Numbered from the stretch's first letter, positions 28,377 through 38,203 are shown. The stretch: DNA of 64,000 nt from an uncultured Bacteroidales bacterium (GCA_905234285.1 CAJOHK010000009.1:1-64000); one strand, 5' to 3'. Numbers and translations: made by a program. Notes: generated from the sequence alone by a model not told the origin.

Positions 28377-29510
28377 TCAAATCAGTCCTTTGAATTTGAG
28401 CCAAAGGACAAAGAACTGATCATAAACAGAATACACATTTCTGTCCATTGTGATGAAATCTTTTTCCAGCAGGCCCTTTAGTGCGGCACTGATGCTGCTT
28501 GCCGAATTGAGTTTGTGTTTTTTTATGAATTTCCCACCTGTAACCTCACTGGCTTTGCCTTCCTGAGCAATAGAAAGGAAAAGCAGGCGCTGTTTTTCCG
28601 GCATCTGGTAGAAAAGTGATTCATAAGTATCTGAAGAAAGCCTGATGATGAACTCGATAGCCTCGTCCACCATATCAGAGGTGCAGGTTTTTTCGGTTTC
28701 TGTCCTTGAATACAAGACGTTCAATATGCGGTGCATGTAACTGGTCACGGCTTCGAAACGTTCATACAGGATAGCAACAACCTCTTTTTCCAGATGCTTG
28801 CCCGCCGACTCGAACTTCCCTATGCAGAAGTCCGTATATACTTGAAGGTCCAGCGGTTGCAGGTTTATGACGGTGACAGCCTGATAGAAGGGACGCGAAG
28901 GAGAAGTAAACATTCCATTCATCATATGGCGCTGGGACCCGGAAAAAATAAAGTGCACATTGGTACAGCGTTGCACATAGGTCCGGATGGTAGCTTCTAT
29001 GGTCGGATCATCATAACGTGTAATCTGTTGGAACTCATCTATTGCGACCAGACACGGCTTGTCTGCATCATTCAGATAAGTGAATATCTCATCCATCGTG
29101 ATGGAAGGATTGTTTAAGGCACCGAGGCCTACGCTCCATACCGGCATTCCGTTTATGTCGAAAGAAATCTCCGGGCGCAAGGAGGATACCACATTGATGA
29201 ACTTCTCCCAGACCTTCTTCCCCTTAGGCCGTAACTCATCTATAACCGCCTTCCCAAGCATATTCACGAAGTCGCTCAGATTCTTGGTGGCATAGATATC
29301 CACGACAAAGCAATGATAATCCTTCTTGATAGCGTTGTCATCAAAGACATGCCAGATCAGGTCTGTCTTTCCCAGACGACGGGGAGAAATAAGGGCAATA
29401 CTATTCTCGTTGAGGAGAAGGTTGCGAATTGTCGCGGTCTCCTGAACGCGGTCACAGAAGTATTCAGAACCGGCATAACCGTTGGTGACAAAAGGGTTCT
29501 TCATATGCAC
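28377..29510 (-). CDS. AAA ATPase (archaeal ATPase/ATPase_2-type, winged-helix C-terminus)
   Basis: NSIALISPRRLGKTDLIWHVF Walker A; KPCLVAIDEFQQI Walker B; C-terminal wHTH (KHKLNSASSISAALKGLLEKDFI). Confidence 0.88.
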   Translation of the reverse strand: MHMKNPFVTNGYAGSEYFCDRVQETATIRNLLLNENSIALISPRRLGKTDLIWHVFDDNAIKKDYHCFVVDIYATKNLSDFVNMLGKAVIDELRPKGKKVWEKFINVVSSLRPEISFDINGMPVWSVGLGALNNPSITMDEIFTYLNDADKPCLVAIDEFQQITRYDDPTIEATIRTYVQRCTNVHFIFSGSQRHMMNGMFTSPSRPFYQAVTVINLQPLDLQVYTDFCIGKFESAGKHLEKEVVAILYERFEAVTSYMHRILNVLYSRTETEKTCTSDMVDEAIEFIIRLSSDTYESLFYQMPEKQRLLFLSIAQEGKASEVTGGKFIKKHKLNSASSISAALKGLLEKDFITMDRNVYSVYDQFFVLWLKFKGLI

Positions 29511-29683
29511 AATCGTTTATCTCCTGCAAAGGTAAACAAAAGAAACCATATTACAATAAAATAATTATCATAAAATAGTAATTATAAAAATGTAATGGCT
29601 ATTCTGTCTATCCGGTACCGATGAAACCCTCCAACAATACCTCCAGCCCCCTCACCAGGTTCGATACTTGGAAGGGGTAGTCT

Positions 29684-29737
29684 ACTACGATAGAAGAAGG
29701 TGACTCAAAAGTGAGTTGCCTTCTTCGCGTTTGTAGT
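29684..29737. other. Long imperfect hairpin in an intergenic region (possible ncRNA/dispersed repeat)
   Basis: ACTAC...gaagaaggtgactc-aaaa-gtgagttgccttcttc...GTAGT. Confidence 0.45.
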
Positions 29738-29807
29738 GGGGTGGAACGGTGCCCGTGGAGACAACCGCGCATTACGGGGCGTGCTACAGGCTTGCTATCA
29801 GAATACA

Positions 29808-32150
29808 TTATCCTATAATCCGTATGGTGCCCTTACTGGCATTCATCACAATGTGGTCTCCGTTTTTCAGCAGTTTGGTGGCGCCCTTTACGTTTACAAT
29901 GGTGGGTAGGCCGTACTCCCTGGCAACAACGGCGCCGTGGGACAGGGATGAGCCGATTTCCGTTACCAGGCCATTGACAATGGAGTAGTAGGGGGTCCAG
30001 CCTATATCCGTGAACCTTGCCACCATTATCTCTCCTTTCTGAAGCTGATTGGCGTCATCGGCCGAATTAACTATCCTCACAATCCCCTCGCATTCACCGT
30101 TGGAAACGGGAACGCCGGTGATATGGCCGTCATAATCTTCTGCGTCAAAGACATTTGCAACGGGTTTGCCGATATAGACGTCGTCAAACGACAATTCCTC
30201 CTGAATTGCATGGGCTTTCCGCCGTCTCACGGCTTGTGACTGAAGCTTGGAATCTCCGTTGATGAGCTTTCCTATTTCCTCATGAGTCAGGAAATAGATA
30301 AGGTCTGGATCGGAGAGAAGATTATCGGCCAAAAGAAGAGCCGCCAGGCGGGCATATTGCGTCTTGAACAGGTCTATTATCTCAATGAGGCGTGACTTTG
30401 TGTATTCACGGTCCACAACAGCCTGTCTGGCCTTTTTGGCGTAAGATATGGCTGCCGCTTTAAGAAGGGGATTCCGGATAAATGAGAACTCCTTCCTGTA
30501 GTTTATCTTCTCATCTCCATGAGATAGATTCATCGGAGATTTCACTATGCTGAGAAGATAATTCATCAGCGGAATCTCATCTTCTCTCCAGGGCTTGTTT
30601 CTGAGCTCCGCTTCCTTTATGCACCTATGTCCGTGATGGGTGAGGAAATCCCGGTACTTTCCGTTTATCTCAGTGTCATTTTTTATGAATTCCAGCAGTT
30701 TATCGGCTCTGAAATCCCTGGCGCGGGGCTCCTTCTCTTTAATGCAAATGGCTATTTTCTGGAGGCGGGACAGGATATCGGCACTTTCTATGCCGGGAAT
30801 ACTGCTTAGAAGATGTGACAGGAAAGACTGATACTCTTTTTTGTCCGGGAAAAACTTGTCCACCATGTGATAGAGCGTGCTGGTGGCGCTGCCGGAATAG
30901 GAGGAAGAGGCATAGTGGTAAATGAGACTCTCATCCAGATATGCCAGATTTGCATCTATGCTTTTGTATAATTCCAGGTAAGAATTTGTCTCAGGGAAAT
31001 GCACTTTGGTAAGCAGTTTGTCAAATTTTCCCATTGCCTTATGGCCGGACAACACATATTTCAGGAATTTGACGGAATTGACGGCACGCACAACCGGGTT
31101 GGAAAGAGGGATGGTAATGGGAGGGTAATCATGGTATTCTCCCATAATGGACAGATTCATGTCCTGAGGGCGTGCAATGCCCACCTTTGCATGCATGTTG
31201 TAAAGCAGATTCATATCGAAGAACAGATGCCCCGATATGGAGGAGATGAGCCTCAAAGGCTTTTCGTCGTAGGGAGAGTCATATACCCCGGCAAGGAAAA
31301 GCATATAACGCATTCCATAGTCTATGGCTTTGGCCGATGTTGACAAGGTAAGGGGAGTTACGGCCCCCGGCATCATTTCTCCAACATTCCTTTTGGTAAA
31401 AAGATGCCCGCTTACGTCGTCATCACGGTCAAACTCCTCAATGTCGATTATTTCCGTGGTGATGGGCCTCATCTGGAGCAGGAATAAACTACCGTCCTTG
31501 ATGGCCCATTCTATGTCCTTGTCATCTCCAAAACAGGCCCTTATCTTCTTCCCGGTCTCATAGAGGAGCTTAATCTCAGTTTCTGTGAGAAGGTCATCAC
31601 CGCAGGGCCTATAATTCTTTCTGGAAATCTCATAGCGATGTGCGGACACCTGCCCTGAAACCAGATTCTCTCCCTGGCCTTCCACCGCCTCTATCAGTAT
31701 GGCCGATCCATTATTCGGCCCGGCGGTAAACAGCACGCCGGCTTTGTCGCTGTCCACCATCTCCTGAACAACTATGTTCATGCTGGCCCTGCCTAAATCA
31801 AAGTGGCGGGCATAGTCCTGGACTCGGGTGGAATCTGCAGATGCCAGGCAGCGCCTGACGCTGTCCATGAGGCTTGAACGGTTCACAAACAGGCACGTCT
31901 CATATTGGCCCGCATTGGAAATGTTTGACTGGTCTTCATTTGAGGCCGATGAACGCACGGAAACCCGCCCCACATTCAGTGCGTCAAATGCTTGAAAAAC
32001 AGCTTCTTCATCTATAGAATCCAACTCTGTCAAAACAAAACCTCTTGGTACAGGGAAGTTGTGTCTTGCCAGTAGATCCAGCCCTCTTGCTTTCCCTCCG
32101 ATGGCCTGATAAACAGCCTGAGGGATCTCACCTAACTGATATATTGTCAT
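29808..32150 (-). CDS. PEP-synthase/PPDK-like protein (ATP-binding N-terminus plus C-terminal PEP-utilising mobile domain)
   Basis: AIGGKARGLDLLARHNFPVPRGFVLT; SVRSSASNEDQSNISNAGQYET; VNIVVQEMV-type motif; C-term MVARFTDIGWTPYYSIVNGLVTEIGSSLSHGAVVAREYGLPTIVNV. Confidence 0.9.
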   Translation of the reverse strand: MTIYQLGEIPQAVYQAIGGKARGLDLLARHNFPVPRGFVLTELDSIDEEAVFQAFDALNVGRVSVRSSASNEDQSNISNAGQYETCLFVNRSSLMDSVRRCLASADSTRVQDYARHFDLGRASMNIVVQEMVDSDKAGVLFTAGPNNGSAILIEAVEGQGENLVSGQVSAHRYEISRKNYRPCGDDLLTETEIKLLYETGKKIRACFGDDKDIEWAIKDGSLFLLQMRPITTEIIDIEEFDRDDDVSGHLFTKRNVGEMMPGAVTPLTLSTSAKAIDYGMRYMLFLAGVYDSPYDEKPLRLISSISGHLFFDMNLLYNMHAKVGIARPQDMNLSIMGEYHDYPPITIPLSNPVVRAVNSVKFLKYVLSGHKAMGKFDKLLTKVHFPETNSYLELYKSIDANLAYLDESLIYHYASSSYSGSATSTLYHMVDKFFPDKKEYQSFLSHLLSSIPGIESADILSRLQKIAICIKEKEPRARDFRADKLLEFIKNDTEINGKYRDFLTHHGHRCIKEAELRNKPWREDEIPLMNYLLSIVKSPMNLSHGDEKINYRKEFSFIRNPLLKAAAISYAKKARQAVVDREYTKSRLIEIIDLFKTQYARLAALLLADNLLSDPDLIYFLTHEEIGKLINGDSKLQSQAVRRRKAHAIQEELSFDDVYIGKPVANVFDAEDYDGHITGVPVSNGECEGIVRIVNSADDANQLQKGEIMVARFTDIGWTPYYSIVNGLVTEIGSSLSHGAVVAREYGLPTIVNVKGATKLLKNGDHIVMNASKGTIRIIG

Positions 32151-33163
32151 CTTTTGATTTTGCTCAGATTACGCTGGTTGAAATACCTGGTTTCATCTCT
32201 GTTGAACCCAATTTCCAAAATCCCGCGGCACACTTGTCCGTCAATGCTGAACTCCGCAATATTTTCATGCAGGAGATACTGGCCATTCTTGAAGGGGTAG
32301 GTGATACCCGTAATAAACCTGGCCTCTACAGGCAAAGTCCGCTGATTATCCAGCCTTATATTGAAAGCCAGGCTCTCCGGAACCTTCCCGGAATTGATTG
32401 CCTGAAAGTCAATATCGGCCTGCATCATATAATGCATGCCCTCCTGATCCCGGTAATTTCCCACCTCCAGAACGCTTATGACAGGATAGGAAACCAGTGA
32501 GTAGTTAAACTGAAGGACAGGGGATACCGCCATGAGCCAAAGGTGATTATTCATATAATCCCAATCCCGTTTGCCGAATGAATGGTCCCGCACGCAGGGT
32601 AATTGGAAATCCTTTGAAACGCCATTTAATGTAAGCTGCCCTTCCAGAATACCTTCCTGCTCATAATGACACTGGCCACTGACGTTTTGCAGGGCGTCAA
32701 AAAAGCTCTTGTTCCATTTCTCATTGGCAATGCCAGTGGCCATTCTTTCGGGGGGCATATTGCTGGTGAAATCAATGGGCTTCCGGGTAGCTATGAACCG
32801 GGCCTTGAAACTGATGCGGTCACTCTCATTCAGAATTCCCTCAAAGGAAATGGTCCATTCCCCGTCAATTTTTTCAATATGGACAGGGGACCCTCCATGG
32901 GGGAATAAATCCTGTTTCAAAGAGTACAGGGTGCCGTCAGTATAGATGGCAAACCAGGTCTCGTCTTCATTGACTCTTTTTCCAAGACGCGCAAAGAATG
33001 ACAGCTGCCCGTCATGCGCGGAAAAATAATAGGAGTTATTCAGCAGGGGATCATGCTCGCTTTCCAGAGAATAATTCTCCGCATACTCATAAACAAAAGG
33101 CTTTTCCTTGTTCCTTTTGTCCAATGCCCTGCACATGATGCCCTTTTTAAAGCTGTAAAACAT
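32147..33163 (-). CDS. Hypothetical lipocalin-like protein with VRDHSFGKRDW motif, overlapping the PEP-synthase-like gene
   Basis: Complete ORF; ATG/TGA-type overlap with downstream gene; motif LPCVRDHSFGKRDWDYMNNHLWLMA. Confidence 0.75.
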   Translation of the reverse strand: MFYSFKKGIMCRALDKRNKEKPFVYEYAENYSLESEHDPLLNNSYYFSAHDGQLSFFARLGKRVNEDETWFAIYTDGTLYSLKQDLFPHGGSPVHIEKIDGEWTISFEGILNESDRISFKARFIATRKPIDFTSNMPPERMATGIANEKWNKSFFDALQNVSGQCHYEQEGILEGQLTLNGVSKDFQLPCVRDHSFGKRDWDYMNNHLWLMAVSPVLQFNYSLVSYPVISVLEVGNYRDQEGMHYMMQADIDFQAINSGKVPESLAFNIRLDNQRTLPVEARFITGITYPFKNGQYLLHENIAEFSIDGQVCRGILEIGFNRDETRYFNQRNLSKIKR

Positions 33164-33253
33164 TTCTTTAGGTTGAGGTTATGGCTCACAAAGTTAGCAA
33201 ATAATTCCTAATGTGGCAGAAAATGAGTATCTTCGCTGCATACATGATAATGT

Positions 33254-33378
33254 ATGGCTTGTAACCCTGATTTCGTTCAATTCATAGTGGACCAGTGCTC
33301 CGGCGAAGCTGGCTGCGGGAGAACGCCGGCCTCACCTTCCGGGATGCCATAGAAGCCTATCCAACGCTATGGAAGTAA
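33254..33378 (+). pseudogene. Short remnant: TfoX N-terminal-like peptide joined to an unrelated C-terminal tail
   Basis: MACNPDFVQFIVDQCSGE then, in another frame, WLRENAGLTFRDAIEAYPTLWK*. Confidence 0.45.
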
Positions 33379-33962
33379 CTAACCTGCTTAACATACACAC
33401 CCGGGAGGAATTGTACCGGTGGTACCAGGAGAATCACGACAAAGTGAGTGATTTCTGGCTACGAGTGAACCGGGCCGCCGCTGATTGTCCCGGTGTTGTG
33501 CGGTATGTAGATGCTGTTGAGGTTGCCCTTTGCTTCGGCTGGATAGACAGCACCATAAAGCGCATTGACGAGGGAAAACCGGTCCAGCATTTCACGCCAC
33601 GTCGCAAAGGGAGCAACTGGTGCGAACGGAACCTAATCCGCTGCCGCCGGCTGGTTCAGCTAGGGGAAATGACACCCGCCGGGTTAGCGGTGACCCCAGA
33701 CCTTGATCCTTCCCTATTTGTCTTTGAAGACTGGGTTCTTGATGCCATCAAGGCCGATGAAAAGGCCTGGGCCAACTACACGGCCTTCCCGGATACCTAC
33801 CGCCGCATCCGGGTAGATTACATTCAACATTATCGGCAAACCGGCCGAGAAGAACAGGCGCAGAAGGCCCTGCAGCGCTTTGTCCAGGATTGCCTAAAAG
33901 GCAAAATGCAACCCGGATGGGACGATTTTGGCAGGTTGAAAGAGAGAAACTCAAGGACGTAA
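33369..33962 (+). CDS. YdeI/OmpD-associated family protein
   Basis: ELYRWYQENHDKVSDFWLRVNRA...GVVRYVDAVEVALCFGWIDSTIKRID...FTPRRKGSNWCERN. Confidence 0.88.
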   Translation: MEVTNLLNIHTREELYRWYQENHDKVSDFWLRVNRAAADCPGVVRYVDAVEVALCFGWIDSTIKRIDEGKPVQHFTPRRKGSNWCERNLIRCRRLVQLGEMTPAGLAVTPDLDPSLFVFEDWVLDAIKADEKAWANYTAFPDTYRRIRVDYIQHYRQTGREEQAQKALQRFVQDCLKGKMQPGWDDFGRLKERNSRT

Positions 33963-34001
33963 TCATATCGGCATTCCGGTGAGTATCATCGTTGATCAAA
34001 A

Positions 34002-35165
34002 TTACAAACTTGCAACCAGAATCTCTTTGATGGCCTTTTCGTCCAAAGGAACGTATGCATTCTCCAGGCCTTCGTTCACGGCAATGTGATGGGCCATCTC
34101 GTCAATGCGGCTATCGTCAATGCCCAACTCACGCAGGTGCATAGGAATGCCAACACTCTCGAAGAACTGATAGGTCTCGTCAATGGCCTTCCGGGCAATC
34201 TCCCACGGGTCCAGCGATGCATCAATGCCAAAGACATTGACACCGTACTTGACAAAACGGGACAGGGTGCGCTCACTCAGGATGTGCTGCATCCATCGGG
34301 GCGTGATGATGGCCAGGCCCCAGCCATGGGTAATGTCGTAGTAGCCGCTGAGGGCATGCTCGATGCCGTGCATCGGCCAGCCGGAAGGGCTGTTACCCAG
34401 CGACATGATGTTGTTGCAGGCCAGGGTGCACACGAACATCATCTCGGCCCGGGCCGTGTAATCCTCCGGATTCTCCAGGCACTTTATTCCATTGACCATC
34501 AGGCTCTTGAGGCCAGCCTCGCAGAAGCCGTCGTTCATGAGTGTGGCGTCCTCGCAGAAGTACTGCTCCAGGATATGGTTCATGGCATCGGCAATGCCGG
34601 CGGCTGTCTGGCCCTTGCTCACCGTGAACGTATAAGTGGGGTCCAGGAAGGATACGGCCGGGAAGAGCAGCGGGTCGATGTAGCCGATTTTGTCGTTGGT
34701 CTCCGTACGGGAAATTACGCCGCCGCAGTCGTATTCGCTGCCAGTGGCGGCCAGGGTAAGGATATCCACGATGGGCAGGGCCGCCTTTGCCTTTACCTGA
34801 TAGGATATCAAGTCCCAGGGGTCTCCTTCATAGCATGCGCCGGCGGCAATGGCTTTGGAGCAGTCCAGCACTGAGCCGCCACCCACGGAAAGGATGACGT
34901 CCACTTGGTGCTCTTTGCACAGGCGCACACCCTCCAGCACGCTGGGGTCATATTTAGGGTTAGGCTGAATGCCGGGAAGCTCCACCATCTCGAAGCCGTC
35001 CAGCAACTCCAGGACCTTCTGGTACAGGCCTATTTTCTTGATGCTGCCTCCGCCGTAGGTGAGGAGAATCTTCTTTCCGAACTGCGCCATCACACCGGGC
35101 AGTTTCTCGATGACGCCTTTCCCGAAAATCAGGCGGGTAGGGGTACAATACTCAAAGTTCTGCAT
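34002..35165 (-). CDS. Iron-containing alcohol dehydrogenase (BDH/YqhD-like)
   Basis: MQNFEYCTPTRLIFGKGVIEKLPGVMAQFGKKILLTYGGGSIKKIGLY; SVGGGSVLDCSKAIAAG; GIEHALSGYYDITHGWGLAI. Confidence 0.94.
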   Translation of the reverse strand: MQNFEYCTPTRLIFGKGVIEKLPGVMAQFGKKILLTYGGGSIKKIGLYQKVLELLDGFEMVELPGIQPNPKYDPSVLEGVRLCKEHQVDVILSVGGGSVLDCSKAIAAGACYEGDPWDLISYQVKAKAALPIVDILTLAATGSEYDCGGVISRTETNDKIGYIDPLLFPAVSFLDPTYTFTVSKGQTAAGIADAMNHILEQYFCEDATLMNDGFCEAGLKSLMVNGIKCLENPEDYTARAEMMFVCTLACNNIMSLGNSPSGWPMHGIEHALSGYYDITHGWGLAIITPRWMQHILSERTLSRFVKYGVNVFGIDASLDPWEIARKAIDETYQFFESVGIPMHLRELGIDDSRIDEMAHHIAVNEGLENAYVPLDEKAIKEILVASL

Positions 35166-35221
35166 ATCAGTTAATCTGTGTTTCAGGCAAAGATAGCAAA
35201 TAATTGCTTATCTTTGTGCTA

Positions 35222-35734
35222 ATGGAAACTGATAGAATCTTACTGCGCCCCTGGCAGGAAAGCGACGCCGAGACACTGTTCAAATATGCAAGCGACCCGG
35301 AAGTCGGCCCTCGTGCCGGCTGGCCGCCGCACAAGAGCGTAGAGGAGAGTCTGGAGATTATCCGGACTGTTTTTAACGATGCCACCAACACCTGGGCCAT
35401 TGTCCTGAAAGAAACAGGCGAGGCCATCGGCGCCATGGGTTATGGTCCGTCCTGCAATTGCAACCTGCCGGCCAGGGAAGGTGAGCCTATTACCGGCTAC
35501 TGGGTAGCCAGGCCTTACTGGAACCGTGGTATCTGCTCGGAGGCACTCCGCTTGATGATTGACCACATCCGTAAAACTACTGACATCAAGTCGCTCATCA
35601 GCGGCCATTTCATCGACAATCCAGCCTCGGGCCGCGTAATGGAAAAATGCGGCTTTATTGCCACCGGAGATACCGTAGTGGACCCGGAGCAAGGGAAAGA
35701 CACCCCCATACGCGTATTACGATTGGAATTATAA
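35222..35734 (+). CDS. GNAT-family N-acetyltransferase (RimJ/RimL-like)
   Basis: METDRILLRPWQESDAETLFKYASDPEVGPRAGWPPHKSVEES; GYWVARPYWNRGICSEALRLMIDHI. Confidence 0.92.
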   Translation: METDRILLRPWQESDAETLFKYASDPEVGPRAGWPPHKSVEESLEIIRTVFNDATNTWAIVLKETGEAIGAMGYGPSCNCNLPAREGEPITGYWVARPYWNRGICSEALRLMIDHIRKTTDIKSLISGHFIDNPASGRVMEKCGFIATGDTVVDPEQGKDTPIRVLRLEL

Positions 35735-36446
35735 TACCGGCTCCCGCAGGTAGTCCAGAAGGGCGCGGTAGAATTGGCGGCCTTCGGGCCAGGCGGTCAC
35801 CTCTTCCAGGTTGGCGCAGCAAACCAGGACCCGGCCCTTCCCTATCCGGTATTCGTACACCAGGCCCAGCCAATGGTTCCGCTCCACATTGTCTATGACC
35901 TGAACAATGGGCCGAATGCCCTCCATGTTGTCCAGAATCCGGGGGCGGGAGGCCTTCACTATGGGAAACCACTGCCAGGAAGTAGATTCCTCGGTGGGGA
36001 ATTCCCGGAAAAGCGGGTGCGAGGCATCGATGAGAAGGCCGAGCGTACCGGGCGAAACCGGTTTGCCGTTGCTCTCGCAGATTTCCTTGAACATGCGGTA
36101 GTTCCAATAATCCGTTTGGAAGAGCCCGCCCACCGTGTTGGTGGTGTCGGTGGGCATCAGCAGAACAGAGGCACCCTCCTTGACGGCCTCCAGGACCGGT
36201 TGATCCAGCCAGTGCACGATGAGCACACCCGACTTGTCGGGCCTATTATCGGCGGGATACACCCAGAGCGGCCAGGTCTGTAGTTCCCGGCAAGACGATG
36301 CTGTCGTCAAAAACAGCGTCGGGAGCGACCGTTCCCTCTGCATCCAGACAGAAATCCCACGTACCGGAAAGGTCTACCGCCGGGGTGCAGGCGGCAAAAA
36401 GAAGGCCCCCAAACAGGGCAAAGCCCCATGTAACAATTGGTTTCAT
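35729..36446 (-). pseudogene. GH2-type glycoside hydrolase remnant: lipoprotein N-terminus joined out of frame to the C-terminal domain after a large internal deletion
   Basis: MKPIVTWGFALFGGLLFAACTPAVDLSGTWDFCLDAEGTVAPDAVFDDSIVLPGTTDLAALG, then in another frame WPLWVYPADNRPDKSGVLIVHWLDQPVLEAVKEGASVLLMPTDT...NHWLGLVYEYRIGKGRVLVCCANL. Confidence 0.75.
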
Positions 36447-36521
36447 ACGCTTGGGACAAAGATACAAAATACTTCTCACACACATGCCGGGGTAAAGCTG
36501 GTATAATCCCAAAAGATTTGT

Positions 36522-36529
36522 TATCTTTG
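36522..36529 (+). promoter_or_regulatory. -7 box TATCTTTG upstream of glnA
   Basis: TAnnTTTG match 27 nt before ATG at 36556. Confidence 0.55.
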
Positions 36530-36555
36530 TGTCCCCAATAACCAAAAACCGCATA

Positions 36556-38070
36556 ATGGACAAAAACCTGACACTGAACCCGAACGAGGTTGTTGCTTTT
36601 CTTAAGAAAAATCCCCAGGATTTTACCCGGGAAGACCTGTTGCATTTTATTTGCGAGCAGGGCATCCGCATGATTGACTTCATGTATCCCGCCGAGGACG
36701 GCCGGGTAAAAACCCTCAACTTTACCGTCAATAGCCTGGCCTACGCCGAGACCGTCCTCACCGAAGGAGAGCGCGTAGACGGCTCCAGCCTGTTCCCCTC
36801 CTTCATCGAGGCCGGCAACAGCGACCTGTACGTCATTCCCCGCTACCGCACAGCTTTTGTAGATCCCTTCAACGAGATTCCTACCCTGTGCTTCCTGTGC
36901 AGCTTCTTTGACAAGAGCGGACAGCCGTTCGACTGCGCGCCTCACGCCACGCTGCTAAGAGCCGAGAAAGCCTTCGAAACCTCTACCGGTTTGGAATTCG
37001 AGGCTATGGGAGAACTGGAATATTACGTAATCTGCGACCAGGATCCCCTGTTCCCCGCCACCGACCAAAAGGGATACCACGAGAGCGAGCCGTTTGCCAA
37101 GATGAACGATTTCCGCCGCGCCTGCATGGACCATGTGGCCAAAACCGGCGGCCAAATCAAATACGGTCACAGCGAGGTGGGCAACTTTACACTGGACGGC
37201 AAAATCTATGAGCAAAACGAGATTGAATTCCTCCCCTGCCCGGTAGAAACTGCCGCCGACCAGCTGCTGCTGGCCAAATGGGTGATTCGCAACCTCGCCT
37301 ATCATTATAATCTGGACGTAAGCTTTGCGCCCAAGATTACCACGGGCAAAGCCGGCAGCGGCATGCACATCCACATGCGCCTGATGAAAAATGGCCGCAA
37401 TGCCACCCTGGGCCAGGACGGCAAGCTAAGCGACGAAGCCCGCCGCGCCATTGCCGGTCTCATGAAGATGGCTCCGTCCATTACGGCTTTCGGCAACAAG
37501 AATCCTACCTCCTACTTCCGGTTGGTGCCCCATCAGGAAGCCCCCACCAACGTTTGCTGGGGCGATTGCAACCGCAGCGCGCTGGTGCGCGTACCGCTGG
37601 GCTGGAGCTCTGGCACCGACATGTGCCACGCCACCAACCTGCAGGAGCCTTCCACCCCCCACGACACCACCGCCAAGCAAACCTTCGAGATGCGTTCACC
37701 GGACTGCTCGGCCGATATCTACCAGCTCATGGCCGGCCTGTGCGTAGCCGCCCGTATCGGCCTGGAGATGCCGGAAGAAGAAGCGCTAAAACTGGCCCGC
37801 GAGACCTATGTGGACATGGATATCCACAAGAGCGAGAACGCCAGCCGACTGGCCACGCTGGAGCAACTGCCCACCTGCTGCGCCGAGAGCGCCCAGTGCC
37901 TGGCCAAAGACCGTGCCGTTTATGAAGCCTGCGATGTATTCCGCCCCCGGATGATAGACGGTATTCTCAAAGCCCTCAAGGCTCACGAAGATGCCAATCT
38001 GCACGAAGCAGCCCGTCACAATGAAGGACTGATGCACCAGCTTGTAGCGCAGTATTTCTACTGCGGATAG
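36556..38070 (+). CDS. glnA: Glutamine synthetase (type I-like)
   Basis: GSSLFPSFIEAGNSDLYVIPRYRTAFVDPF; KITTGKAGSGMHIHMRL; NPTSYFRLVPHQEAPTNVCWGDCNRSALVRVP. Confidence 0.93.
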   Translation: MDKNLTLNPNEVVAFLKKNPQDFTREDLLHFICEQGIRMIDFMYPAEDGRVKTLNFTVNSLAYAETVLTEGERVDGSSLFPSFIEAGNSDLYVIPRYRTAFVDPFNEIPTLCFLCSFFDKSGQPFDCAPHATLLRAEKAFETSTGLEFEAMGELEYYVICDQDPLFPATDQKGYHESEPFAKMNDFRRACMDHVAKTGGQIKYGHSEVGNFTLDGKIYEQNEIEFLPCPVETAADQLLLAKWVIRNLAYHYNLDVSFAPKITTGKAGSGMHIHMRLMKNGRNATLGQDGKLSDEARRAIAGLMKMAPSITAFGNKNPTSYFRLVPHQEAPTNVCWGDCNRSALVRVPLGWSSGTDMCHATNLQEPSTPHDTTAKQTFEMRSPDCSADIYQLMAGLCVAARIGLEMPEEEALKLARETYVDMDIHKSENASRLATLEQLPTCCAESAQCLAKDRAVYEACDVFRPRMIDGILKALKAHEDANLHEAARHNEGLMHQLVAQYFYCG

Positions 38071-38203
38071 CACAAATTATCCCAAAAATTCATCGGCCTC
38101 TTGTATCACTACAGGGGGCCGATTACTTAACCTAAACTTAAACTATGAAAAACTTCGCAACAAAAATAAGTATTTAATCTGAATTTACAAACACTTTTTA
38201 GGA

